A stretch of 64,000 nt of DNA from Vibrio aphrogenes (GCF_002157735.2 NZ_AP018690.1:434001-498000); one strand, 5' to 3'. Numbered from the stretch's first letter, positions 9,559 through 16,835 are shown. A program made the numbers and translations. Notes: a model not told the origin generated them from the sequence alone.

Positions 9559-10320
9559 TTATTTACTTAATGTACGGATTGCATTAGTAAGCGCTGCAAC
9601 ATCAGCACCATTAATAACATATGTATTTGATGTGGTAGCACCATCAGTTGGCATAACAATAAGGGCGGGCGTTCCTTTAAAACCAAGCTGAGAGAATAAT
9701 TGTAAATTACGTTGGTAGTTTTCTGTTGGTTTAAATTGACTTAAATCCACGCCAGCTTGTTTGGCTTGCGCTTCAACGACTTCTTTGGTCAGTTTTCCTT
9801 CATTTAACCCCGTTGAATAAATACCATTATGGTAGTGCTCATAACCTGAAGAACCTTTTTGAGCAAAGGCTTCTAAACCAACTTGAGCGGCATATTTAGA
9901 TGGCTCCCAACGGCTACCAAAAATAGGGGTTTCTTTAAATATAAACCGCACATTCGGGTATTGCTTTTGTAGTGATTCGATCGTTGAAGAAATTCTATAG
10001 CAGTAAATGCATTGATAATCGAAGAATTCTATGACATTGACTTTCGCAGTTTTAGGCCCGATGAAAGGTGTCTCTTTGTCATTCAATAAAATATTCTTGT
10101 TGGCTAGAACAGCAGCTTTCTGGGCATTAGCTTGTTCTTCTAATTGTTTTTGCTGAAGTTTTTGACTTGCTTTAATCAAAAACTCAGGATGGTCCACTAA
10201 ATATTGTGCTGCAATTTCACCAATTTTTGCTTCTTGCTCTGGTGTGAAGGTGACGTTGTCACTTGCTAGGACTTGACCTGAAATTGAGGACACAGCCAGC
10301 GTAAGAATAAGTTTTTTCAT
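9559..10320 (-). CDS. Periplasmic DsbA-like thiol:disulfide protein (ScsC/Com1 type)
   Basis: 253 residues from an ATG with AGGATACCT upstream; an in-frame ATG 54 bases earlier would place junk before the signal peptide. Signal peptide about 1-19 (cleavage after VLAS). A helical, Gln-rich N-terminal region (about 25-75) of the ScsC/Com1 kind could mediate oligomerisation. The thioredoxin fold then has the active site CIYC within FFDYQCIYC, an inserted helical domain, and the cis-proline loop KGTPAL. Probably an oxidase or isomerase of envelope disulfides, distinct from general DsbA (usually CPHC). It stands alone with its own terminator. Confidence 0.82.
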   Translation of the reverse strand: MKKLILTLAVSSISGQVLASDNVTFTPEQEAKIGEIAAQYLVDHPEFLIKASQKLQQKQLEEQANAQKAAVLANKNILLNDKETPFIGPKTAKVNVIEFFDYQCIYCYRISSTIESLQKQYPNVRFIFKETPIFGSRWEPSKYAAQVGLEAFAQKGSSGYEHYHNGIYSTGLNEGKLTKEVVEAQAKQAGVDLSQFKPTENYQRNLQLFSQLGFKGTPALIVMPTDGATTSNTYVINGADVAALTNAIRTLSK

Positions 10321-10575
10321 AGGTATCCTAAAATTGTGGATTGGTATGTGTTGTGAATAGAATAAGAAATTCAATTCACAAAAAAGTTCCGTATTTTTCC
10401 TAGTAATTAAGATGTTAACTCAACGTGCACCGTCACATATTAAGGAAGTCATTGCAAGGCAAGCCGCACAATTGATACAGCCATTATGTTAGTAACGACA
10501 TATATTGATTCTACATAACAAACCTAAGAGGATCCTACTTTTGTTTGCATCATTATTGAGTTAAGAGGGTTTTAT

Positions 10576-10905
10576 ATGCCATGTATTTTCATCATATTTC
10601 TGCTATTTGTATCTTTTGTTATTCAGGCTGATGATGCGGGCCGATACCAAGCAGCTCAGTTTTATAAAAAGAAAGTACAACGAGCTTTGGATAAAAGTGA
10701 TCAAAGGTTCAAGGGCGAATGCAGACTCACATTAACGATGCATCATGTTGATCAGCGTTATGCGACATTAAAACGAATTAGGACGATAGGCACTCATCAA
10801 GTTTGCAAGGCGGCAACATCAGAAATTAATCGCTATAAATCGAAGAAGATAAAATATGATATACCTGAAAAAATATTGATAATCATCGTATCTACAGACA
10901 ATTAA
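10576..10905 (+). CDS. Small secreted protein resembling TolA C-terminal domain III
   Basis: 109 residues with a signal peptide at about 1-18 (hydrophobic core IFIIFLLFVSFVIQA). The rest follows the pattern of TolA domain III: an early Cys in GECRLTLTM, a central basic strand, VCKAATSEINRYK where the family has a Cys-x-Ala-Ala segment, then an IPEKI element and a final strand. The two cysteines would form the conserved disulfide. It lacks the TolA membrane anchor's long helix, so it would be a free periplasmic domain. AGAGGG precedes the ATG. It ends 24 bases from the dif/satellite junction. TolA III is the known coreceptor of filamentous phages, which makes this position striking. Confidence 0.55.
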   Translation: MPCIFIIFLLFVSFVIQADDAGRYQAAQFYKKKVQRALDKSDQRFKGECRLTLTMHHVDQRYATLKRIRTIGTHQVCKAATSEINRYKSKKIKYDIPEKILIIIVSTDN

Positions 10906-10928
10906 CGGTGTTGTTGCTCATAAATTTT

Positions 10929-10962
10929 AGTACGCATTATATGGTACGTCATTATGTTGAGG
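10929..10962 (+). other. attL: host dif XerC arm joined to satellite attP
   Basis: The XerC-type arm AGTACGCATTA (10929-10939) is followed by a 12-base centre TATGGTACGTCA and an arm TTATGTTGAGG (10952-10962). The long 12-base centre is the hallmark of CTX-type single-stranded attP sites, as opposed to the 6-base centre of a true dif. The XerC arm differs at one base from the arm carried by the satellite, showing which half is the host's. Confidence 0.85.
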
Positions 10963-11088
10963 GTTTGTCGTCAGTACCATTGCGCAGCACTGGCGACCTT
11001 GAAGCCGTAAAACGTGGGAGAGCGACTTTCTCATTGTCGCAACTTGTTGCGTACATGATAGGAGGGAGAATCGTTTTTCAATGAAAGC

Positions 11089-11117
11089 CCGTAACATAAT
11101 GTCGGATAATGCGAATT
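11089..11117 (-). other. Inverted attP2 arm of the satellite attachment hairpin (copy 1)
   Basis: On the minus strand this reads AATTCGCATTA, centre TCCGACA, TTATGTTACGG: a second dif-like site inverted relative to the one at 10929-10962 and 126 bases away. In single-stranded phage DNA the two can pair to form a forked XerC/XerD substrate, as in CTX phage. Confidence 0.75.
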
Positions 11118-11273
11118 ATCAGCCCATCCGAATTCTAAAGCTACTGCATAGTAATTACATTTTCATAGTTCGCGGAGGACATCCGCCACGAACCGCGACA
11201 AAGCGGGTCTATTGATCTTTATCCCTCATAAAAGCGCTACGTATAAACTTCACATCCTCTAGAATGCTTTTTG

Positions 11274-11328
11274 AATTGTTGAGCCTGTGTTGGGGGTGCG
11301 GAGTGCCCCCGATACAGGGGCAACAATT
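11274..11328 (+). other. Candidate ssDNA replication-origin hairpin (copy 1)
   Basis: Three nested stems: AATTGTTG / CAACAATT, CCTGTGT / ATACAGG and GGGGG / CCCCC around TGCGGAGTG. It is the strongest structure in the non-coding part of the unit and lies between attP and the repressor, where filamentous phages keep their origins. The function is inferred from position and structure only. Confidence 0.5.
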
Positions 11329-11378
11329 TATAGGCGAGGGATGGAAAAGGAGGCAAACGATAGCGCCTTTTTTGTCCT

Positions 11379-11405
11379 GAGTACACTATCTTTAATAGTG
11401 TACTC
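11379..11405. terminator. Perfect hairpin downstream of the satellite repressor (copy 1)
   Basis: The arms GAGTACACTAT and ATAGTGTACTC are perfectly complementary around CTTTA, 21 bases beyond the repressor stop. There is no T-run on the repressor strand, so it may be a terminator, a regulator site or a processing structure. The same hairpin recurs at 14110-14136. Confidence 0.5.
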
Positions 11406-11425
11406 TTGTTTCATTTTGAAACGTC

Positions 11426-11932
11426 CTACTTGTTAATGATGGAGTTCCATAAGGATAAGCATTGTTCTTTTTCTGCTTCATCATCAAACTTTAGTGTGCC
11501 TTTTTCATACATAGCGATAAGGTTTTTTGCTTGCTCTTTTTGTGCCTCTTCCTTTGTAAATACAGGCAGATTAGCTGCTTCCAAAAGAGATTGGGCAAAA
11601 TGTCGTGGATTATCTAATTCATCATAAATGGTAAGAATTAGATCGATTTCAGGCATATAGTGTATGCAGGAGCTCACTGTCTTTATAAATTCATGGTGGT
11701 CGATATCTTCTGCGAGAATACGCTGTCCTTGGCAGATTTCTTTCTCATTCATTTTTAATTCTTTAGCTAAATCGGCTACTTGGCTCGCTTTAGGTTCTGT
11801 TATGCCTCTTTCCCATTTGCTCACTGTTTGAACTGTTACTCCCATTCTTTCTGCAAGATCTTCTTGTTTTATAGATAGTTCAATTCGACGTTCTTTTAAG
11901 ACTTCACCAATACTCATGTTTACATTTTCCAT
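11426..11932 (-). CDS. Satellite repressor, RstR-like (Cro/C1 HTH), copy 1
   Basis: 168 residues. An HTH_3 domain occupies about 6-62 (IGEVLKERR, KQEDLAERMGVTVQTVSKWERG), the classical xre fold. A helical C-terminal region of about 100 residues probably oligomerises or senses a signal. An AAGG ribosome site lies 7 bases before the ATG used here; MSIGEV five codons later is an alternative. It is divergent from the replication gene, as rstR is from rstA, so it should repress rep and give superinfection immunity. It is longer than CTX RstR proteins (about 110 residues) and not clearly homologous beyond the HTH. Confidence 0.82.
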   Translation of the reverse strand: MENVNMSIGEVLKERRIELSIKQEDLAERMGVTVQTVSKWERGITEPKASQVADLAKELKMNEKEICQGQRILAEDIDHHEFIKTVSSCIHYMPEIDLILTIYDELDNPRHFAQSLLEAANLPVFTKEEAQKEQAKNLIAMYEKGTLKFDDEAEKEQCLSLWNSIINK

Positions 11933-12053
11933 ATCAAAACCTTACTTTAGTTTAAGTTTACACCCATATTTATGTTGATAATTATTAACCCATACTTTAA
12001 TGTATGTGTAAATAAACAAATATGTATAAAAAATGTTTTGACAGGGTTTTGCG
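11933..12053. promoter_or_regulatory. Divergent repressor/rep control region (copy 1)
   Basis: 121 bp between the divergent repressor and replication genes. An inverted pair TTTACAC (11957-11963) and GTGTAAA (12006-12012) with surrounding TACTTTA repeats forms candidate operators. The sequence is strongly AT-rich, suited to two back-to-back promoters. The site assignment is inferred from symmetry. Confidence 0.5.
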
Positions 12054-13370
12054 TTGATAGATTTGCTCAAGATATCTATTCCTTTTAATGAGGAGTTTAC
12101 GTTTCATTCTCATCAGAATTCTTCTGGTGAGTGTGTTTCGTATGTTGATATTAAAGAGTGTTCAAAACGTGGCATTGAGTTAGAGGCTCGTTCAATTTAT
12201 TGCACTGGTGAAAAGGGAAGTGAGCAATATGAGGTTTCTGATCTAAGACATAAATTTGAAAGTATTCCCACTCATTTTACTGGGCTTGCGATCAAGATTT
12301 ATCAAGGCACGAAAAATCGTTACCCGTGCATCGAACTTAAGTGTTCTCCAGCCAAAATTATTCAAGGACATAACGTATATGGGTCAACATCTATTGAGCT
12401 AGGTTCGATGGAAATGATTATGGCTCTATACAACATCTATCCAGACTTTTTTGAAATGTTAGATCTTCCTAACACCACCTTGGATCTTATTGACTGTACA
12501 TTTTCAGCCCGTGTTGAAAATCAATTACAGGCAAAACAAGTTATTCAACAGTTAAAAAATGTCTCAAATGGTCAGATGCGTACAGCTGTTGAACAAAGGC
12601 ATGAAACTACATGTTATTTCAATAAAGGTTCAAGGCATGTCGATAGAAAGGTTTATTTAAAAGAGTTTGAATTTAACAATCAATTCAAGAGATTAGTTGA
12701 AAATCAGAAGAAAGGTGATCATAAGCAAGATCGAGTTATAGACGTTATGTCAGACCCAAAATTAAGAAATTTTGCTCGTAATTTAGTTAGATTTGAAGCT
12801 TCAGCGCACAGACGATATTTGAATGATATGGGTATCCCTAAAAATTTATTTGATGCGATACGATACCAAAAAGACTATGAAAAAAAGGGCGCCTGCTTAA
12901 TCACAGACATTTGGAAAAGAGCATTTACACCACTATTAAACGCATTGAAGGGGCAAGAGATGAGAGTCTTTAGTGATGATGAAATCCATGAAAAGTTAAA
13001 AGCTGTCCATTTTACAATGACACCAAAAGGTAATGTCAGCTATTCAAAAGCAGATCGTATTTTCAGGTTTTATCGCTCATTAGTTGCTGATGGATACGCC
13101 GCTGTGTATGAGTCATTTTCATCGAGGGCGACATTCGCACGTCACCTTAATGACTTAATGGTTATTGGGTTTTCTAAGGCTCAACTACAGAATTTGCATG
13201 GGTATGGGAATGACAATGTCATTCCTTTATTGCAGGTAATCAATATTGATTTTAATCACCAAAGACCACTTGATTATGTCGAACCGTCATCTGGGTATAT
13301 ATCAAACCTATATGGGTTTACTCGTGATGATGTTAATCAAATTCACACAAAACCAAGATTAATAGCATAA
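12054..13370 (+). CDS. Phage replication initiator, gene II/X (Phage_CRI) type, copy 1
   Basis: 438 residues. The N-terminus MIDLLKISIPF and the central region (DPKLRNFARNLVRFEASAHRR, then YLNDMGIP) match the phage/plasmid replication protein II/X family, which nicks the phage origin to start rolling-circle synthesis. The start is TTG 12054 with AGGG eight bases upstream; the TTG may keep expression low. It lies divergent from the repressor and just upstream of the ssDNA-binding protein gene (9-base gap), so both form one operon. It occupies the position of rstA but is longer than the roughly 360-residue RstA. Confidence 0.85.
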   Translation: MIDLLKISIPFNEEFTFHSHQNSSGECVSYVDIKECSKRGIELEARSIYCTGEKGSEQYEVSDLRHKFESIPTHFTGLAIKIYQGTKNRYPCIELKCSPAKIIQGHNVYGSTSIELGSMEMIMALYNIYPDFFEMLDLPNTTLDLIDCTFSARVENQLQAKQVIQQLKNVSNGQMRTAVEQRHETTCYFNKGSRHVDRKVYLKEFEFNNQFKRLVENQKKGDHKQDRVIDVMSDPKLRNFARNLVRFEASAHRRYLNDMGIPKNLFDAIRYQKDYEKKGACLITDIWKRAFTPLLNALKGQEMRVFSDDEIHEKLKAVHFTMTPKGNVSYSKADRIFRFYRSLVADGYAAVYESFSSRATFARHLNDLMVIGFSKAQLQNLHGYGNDNVIPLLQVINIDFNHQRPLDYVEPSSGYISNLYGFTRDDVNQIHTKPRLIA

Positions 13371-13379
13371 GGATAAAAT

Positions 13380-13652
13380 ATGTTAAAAGTAGAAATATTC
13401 CCAGAAAACGAGCGAGTTGAAATTCGTCAGACAGCACCAAAAGACGACAAGCCAGGGCGAACCATTTACGAACAAATCGCTTACGCTCATTTAGGTGGGA
13501 AGTTTCCAGTAGAAATGAAAGTTCAACTTGAGAAAGGACAAGAACCATACGCAGCAGGTTTATATACACCGCATAGTTCAAGCTTTGTCGTTAACAATTA
13601 TGGAGGATTAGAACTAAAGCGTTTTGGCATGGTTTTAGATACTTACCAGTAA
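13380..13652 (+). CDS. Single-stranded DNA-binding protein, gene V (G5P) type, copy 1
   Basis: 90 residues with the M13 gene V protein layout: MLKVEIFP at the start, TIYEQIAYAHLGGKFPVEMK in the middle, then a GQEPYAAGLYT wing and SSFVVNNYGGLEL. In filamentous phages this protein coats the plus strand and shifts replication towards ssDNA. It would serve as this unit's rstB analogue. The ATG follows AAGGATAAAAT. Only 18 bases separate its end from the XerC-type cleavage site, so the gene fills the unit to its edge. Confidence 0.88.
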   Translation: MLKVEIFPENERVEIRQTAPKDDKPGRTIYEQIAYAHLGGKFPVEMKVQLEKGQEPYAAGLYTPHSSSFVVNNYGGLELKRFGMVLDTYQ

Positions 13653-13659
13653 TACAGAT

Positions 13660-13693
13660 AGTTCGCATTATATGGTACGTCATTATGTTGAGG
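13660..13693 (+). other. Internal attachment junction between the two satellite copies
   Basis: AGTTCGCATTA, the 12-base centre TATGGTACGTCA, then TTATGTTGAGG. The XerC arm here is the satellite's own (T at the fourth base, A in the host arm at 10929-10939). This is the intact double-stranded form of attP1 that a tandem array regenerates. Confidence 0.85.
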
Positions 13694-13819
13694 GTTTGTC
13701 GTCAGTACCATTGCGCAGCACTGGCGACCTTGAAGCCGTAAAACGTGGGAGAGCGACTTTCTCATTGTCGCAACTTGTTGCGTACATGATAGGAGGGAGA
13801 ATCGTTTTTCAATGAAAGC

Positions 13820-13848
13820 CCGTAACATAATGTCGGATAATGCGAATT
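13820..13848 (-). other. Inverted attP2 arm (copy 2)
   Basis: Same inverted dif-like site as at 11089-11117, pairing with the junction site at 13660-13693. Confidence 0.75.
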
Positions 13849-14004
13849 ATCAGCCCATCCGAATTCTAAAGCTACTGCATAGTAATTACATTTTCATAGT
13901 TCGCGGAGGACATCCGCCACGAACCGCGACAAAGCGGGTCTATTGATCTTTATCCCTCATAAAAGCGCTACGTATAAACTTCACATCCTCTAGAATGCTT
14001 TTTG

Positions 14005-14059
14005 AATTGTTGAGCCTGTGTTGGGGGTGCGGAGTGCCCCCGATACAGGGGCAACAATT
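14005..14059 (+). other. Candidate ssDNA replication-origin hairpin (copy 2)
   Basis: Same triple nested stem as at 11274-11328. Two origins in direct orientation one unit apart allow initiation at one and termination at the other. Confidence 0.5.
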
Positions 14060-14156
14060 TATAGGCGAGGGATGGAAAAGGAGGCAAACGATAGCGCCTT
14101 TTTTGTCCTGAGTACACTATCTTTAATAGTGTACTCTTGTTTCATTTTGAAACGTC

Positions 14157-14663
14157 CTACTTGTTAATGATGGAGTTCCATAAGGATAAGCATTGTTCTT
14201 TTTCTGCTTCATCATCAAACTTTAGTGTGCCTTTTTCATACATAGCGATAAGGTTTTTTGCTTGCTCTTTTTGTGCCTCTTCCTTTGTAAATACAGGCAG
14301 ATTAGCTGCTTCCAAAAGAGATTGGGCAAAATGTCGTGGATTATCTAATTCATCATAAATGGTAAGAATTAGATCGATTTCAGGCATATAGTGTATGCAG
14401 GAGCTCACTGTCTTTATAAATTCATGGTGGTCGATATCTTCTGCGAGAATACGCTGTCCTTGGCAGATTTCTTTCTCATTCATTTTTAATTCTTTAGCTA
14501 AATCGGCTACTTGGCTCGCTTTAGGTTCTGTTATGCCTCTTTCCCATTTGCTCACTGTTTGAACTGTTACTCCCATTCTTTCTGCAAGATCTTCTTGTTT
14601 TATAGATAGTTCAATTCGACGTTCTTTTAAGACTTCACCAATACTCATGTTTACATTTTCCAT
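14157..14663 (-). CDS. Satellite repressor, RstR-like, copy 2
   Basis: Identical in protein sequence to the repressor at 11426-11932 (168 residues, xre-type HTH). Carrying two copies doubles the immunity gene dose. See copy 1 for domain layout and start choice. Confidence 0.82.
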   Translation of the reverse strand: MENVNMSIGEVLKERRIELSIKQEDLAERMGVTVQTVSKWERGITEPKASQVADLAKELKMNEKEICQGQRILAEDIDHHEFIKTVSSCIHYMPEIDLILTIYDELDNPRHFAQSLLEAANLPVFTKEEAQKEQAKNLIAMYEKGTLKFDDEAEKEQCLSLWNSIINK

Positions 14664-14784
14664 ATCAAAACCTTACTTTAGTTTAAGTTTACACCCATAT
14701 TTATGTTGATAATTATTAACCCATACTTTAATGTATGTGTAAATAAACAAATATGTATAAAAAATGTTTTGACAGGGTTTTGCG
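14664..14784. promoter_or_regulatory. Divergent repressor/rep control region (copy 2)
   Basis: Repeat of the region at 11933-12053, with the TTTACAC / GTGTAAA pair at 14688-14694 and 14737-14743. Confidence 0.5.
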
Positions 14785-16101
14785 TTGATAGATTTGCTCA
14801 AGATATCTATTCCTTTTAATGAGGAGTTTACGTTTCATTCTCATCAGAATTCTTCTGGTGAGTGTGTTTCGTATGTTGATATTAAAGAGTGTTCAAAACG
14901 TGGCATTGAGTTAGAGGCTCGTTCAATTTATTGCACTGGTGAAAAGGGAAGTGAGCAATATGAGGTTTCTGATCTAAGACATAAATTTGAAAGTATTCCC
15001 ACTCATTTTACTGGGCTTGCGATCAAGATTTATCAAGGCACGAAAAATCGTTACCCGTGCATCGAACTTAAGTGTTCTCCAGCCAAAATTATTCAAGGAC
15101 ATAACGTATATGGGTCAACATCTATTGAGCTAGGTTCGATGGAAATGATTATGGCTCTATACAACATCTATCCAGACTTTTTTGAAATGTTAGATCTTCC
15201 TAACACCACCTTGGATCTTATTGACTGTACATTTTCAGCCCGTGTTGAAAATCAATTACAGGCAAAACAAGTTATTCAACAGTTAAAAAATGTCTCAAAT
15301 GGTCAGATGCGTACAGCTGTTGAACAAAGGCATGAAACTACATGTTATTTCAATAAAGGTTCAAGGCATGTCGATAGAAAGGTTTATTTAAAAGAGTTTG
15401 AATTTAACAATCAATTCAAGAGATTAGTTGAAAATCAGAAGAAAGGTGATCATAAGCAAGATCGAGTTATAGACGTTATGTCAGACCCAAAATTAAGAAA
15501 TTTTGCTCGTAATTTAGTTAGATTTGAAGCTTCAGCGCACAGACGATATTTGAATGATATGGGTATCCCTAAAAATTTATTTGATGCGATACGATACCAA
15601 AAAGACTATGAAAAAAAGGGCGCCTGCTTAATCACAGACATTTGGAAAAGAGCATTTACACCACTATTAAACGCATTGAAGGGGCAAGAGATGAGAGTCT
15701 TTAGTGATGATGAAATCCATGAAAAGTTAAAAGCTGTCCATTTTACAATGACACCAAAAGGTAATGTCAGCTATTCAAAAGCAGATCGTATTTTCAGGTT
15801 TTATCGCTCATTAGTTGCTGATGGATACGCCGCTGTGTATGAGTCATTTTCATCGAGGGCGACATTCGCACGTCACCTTAATGACTTAATGGTTATTGGG
15901 TTTTCTAAGGCTCAACTACAGAATTTGCATGGGTATGGGAATGACAATGTCATTCCTTTATTGCAGGTAATCAATATTGATTTTAATCACCAAAGACCAC
16001 TTGATTATGTCGAACCGTCATCTGGGTATATATCAAACCTATATGGGTTTACTCGTGATGATGTTAATCAAATTCACACAAAACCAAGATTAATAGCATA
16101 A
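14785..16101 (+). CDS. Phage replication initiator, gene II/X type, copy 2
   Basis: Identical 438-residue protein to that at 12054-13370, again with a TTG start behind AGGG. If this protein nicks at the hairpin origins, either gene copy can drive unit release. Confidence 0.85.
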   Translation: MIDLLKISIPFNEEFTFHSHQNSSGECVSYVDIKECSKRGIELEARSIYCTGEKGSEQYEVSDLRHKFESIPTHFTGLAIKIYQGTKNRYPCIELKCSPAKIIQGHNVYGSTSIELGSMEMIMALYNIYPDFFEMLDLPNTTLDLIDCTFSARVENQLQAKQVIQQLKNVSNGQMRTAVEQRHETTCYFNKGSRHVDRKVYLKEFEFNNQFKRLVENQKKGDHKQDRVIDVMSDPKLRNFARNLVRFEASAHRRYLNDMGIPKNLFDAIRYQKDYEKKGACLITDIWKRAFTPLLNALKGQEMRVFSDDEIHEKLKAVHFTMTPKGNVSYSKADRIFRFYRSLVADGYAAVYESFSSRATFARHLNDLMVIGFSKAQLQNLHGYGNDNVIPLLQVINIDFNHQRPLDYVEPSSGYISNLYGFTRDDVNQIHTKPRLIA

Positions 16102-16110
16102 GGATAAAAT

Positions 16111-16383
16111 ATGTTAAAAGTAGAAATATTCCCAGAAAACGAGCGAGTTGAAATTCGTCAGACAGCACCAAAAGACGACAAGCCAGGGCGAACCATTTAC
16201 GAACAAATCGCTTACGCTCATTTAGGTGGGAAGTTTCCAGTAGAAATGAAAGTTCAACTTGAGAAAGGACAAGAACCATACGCAGCAGGTTTATATACAC
16301 CGCATAGTTCAAGCTTTGTCGTTAACAATTATGGAGGATTAGAACTAAAGCGTTTTGGCATGGTTTTAGATACTTACCAGTAA
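16111..16383 (+). CDS. Single-stranded DNA-binding protein, gene V type, copy 2
   Basis: Identical 90-residue protein to that at 13380-13652. Its stop codon lies 7 bases before the reconstituted dif site. Confidence 0.88.
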   Translation: MLKVEIFPENERVEIRQTAPKDDKPGRTIYEQIAYAHLGGKFPVEMKVQLEKGQEPYAAGLYTPHSSSFVVNNYGGLELKRFGMVLDTYQ

Positions 16384-16390
16384 TACAGAT

Positions 16391-16418
16391 AGTTCGCATT
16401 ATATATATTATGTTAAAT
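16391..16418 (+). other. dif: attR: reconstituted chromosomal dif site
   Basis: 28 bp: XerC arm AGTTCGCATTA, 6-base centre TATATA, XerD arm TTATGTTAAAT. The XerD arm equals that of V. cholerae dif1 as I remember it, and the XerC arm and centre differ slightly. With a normal 6-base centre this should be the working dimer-resolution site, so the window is in the replication-terminus region. The XerC arm comes from the satellite, whereas the host's own arm remains at 10929-10939. Confidence 0.88.
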
Positions 16419-16512
16419 ATCAATGTTTTATTCCTAGGTTCATGAAAACCAACAATCAATGAGTTAAGCCCTGCCTTCTACTCTTTACAAAAAAACTGTT
16501 TTGCGTTTACGC

Positions 16513-16528
16513 TGAGTTCATGAACTCA
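16513..16528. repeat. 16-bp perfect palindrome near dif
   Basis: TGAGTTCATGAACTCA is perfectly self-complementary, 95 bp from the dif site. It could be a protein-binding site. No gene start lies close by. Confidence 0.45.
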
Positions 16529-16675
16529 TGTTCTAGGTTTAGTGCTTGGGTCATAAGTGTATTTAACAGTATTCTGATTTACCATAAATATTATCAATAG
16601 CTTAATGTGCGTCACGGCTTCTTAGTGACACATGTTACTCAGCAAAGTACCTTTCCTAAAAACGCTGGTAAATGA

Positions 16676-16835
16676 TCACTGAAATAACGACTCATTTACC
16701 ATGCCGTCATGCCCAGCTAGAGCCTTTGCCAGCGTTGAACGACTTATCCCAAGATGCTTGTAGACATATCTATTAGTATCGGCACAGCTCGCCCAATCTG
16801 GCATGCCGTCAACGTTGATGTTCGAACTAGCTTTT
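16676..16835 (-). pseudogene. Remnant of an HTH protein, possibly a recombinase C-terminus
   Basis: A minus-strand frame bounded by stops encodes about 50 residues, including RYVYKHLGISRSTLAKALAG, which looks like the HTH of a serine recombinase C-terminus. It has no catalytic domain, and the upstream frame is closed by a TAG. I read it as debris of an older mobile element; homology is not certain. Confidence 0.35.

Larger units (their letters stand above)
10940..13670 (+). mobile_element. Filamentous-phage satellite, copy 1 (RS1-like, Xer-integrated)
   Basis: One 2731-bp unit, bounded by XerC cleavage positions in dif-like sites. It holds, left to right: folded attP, a candidate ssDNA-origin hairpin, a minus-strand repressor, a divergent plus-strand replication initiator and an ssDNA-binding protein. 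This gene order and size parallel the V. cholerae RS1 satellite (rstR-rstA-rstB). There is no capsid, pIII-type adhesin, Zot-like or rstC-like gene. It would therefore need a helper phage for packaging. The second copy follows head to tail. Confidence 0.85.
13671..16401 (+). mobile_element. Filamentous-phage satellite, copy 2
   Basis: The second 2731-bp unit, in direct orientation. All three encoded proteins are identical to those of copy 1 and every site recurs at an offset of 2731. A tandem array lets rolling-circle replication from one origin copy to the next release a full unit without excision, as with CTX/RS1 arrays. The absence of visible divergence implies recent amplification or gene conversion. 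Confidence 0.85.

Noticed and set aside
11406..11627. 73-codon plus-strand frame inside each repressor gene (also 14137-14358)
   Set aside because: Antisense to a clear xre-family gene, Ser/Phe/Cys-rich shadow composition, no ribosome site.
13333..13581. 82-codon minus-strand frame over rep and the ssDNA-binding gene (also 16064-16312)
   Set aside because: Antisense to two well-supported phage genes; leucine-rich shadow of them.
13643..13828. 61-codon minus-strand frame spanning the satellite-satellite junction
   Set aside because: Exists only because the tandem joins two units; it covers attP and has no domain or ribosome site.
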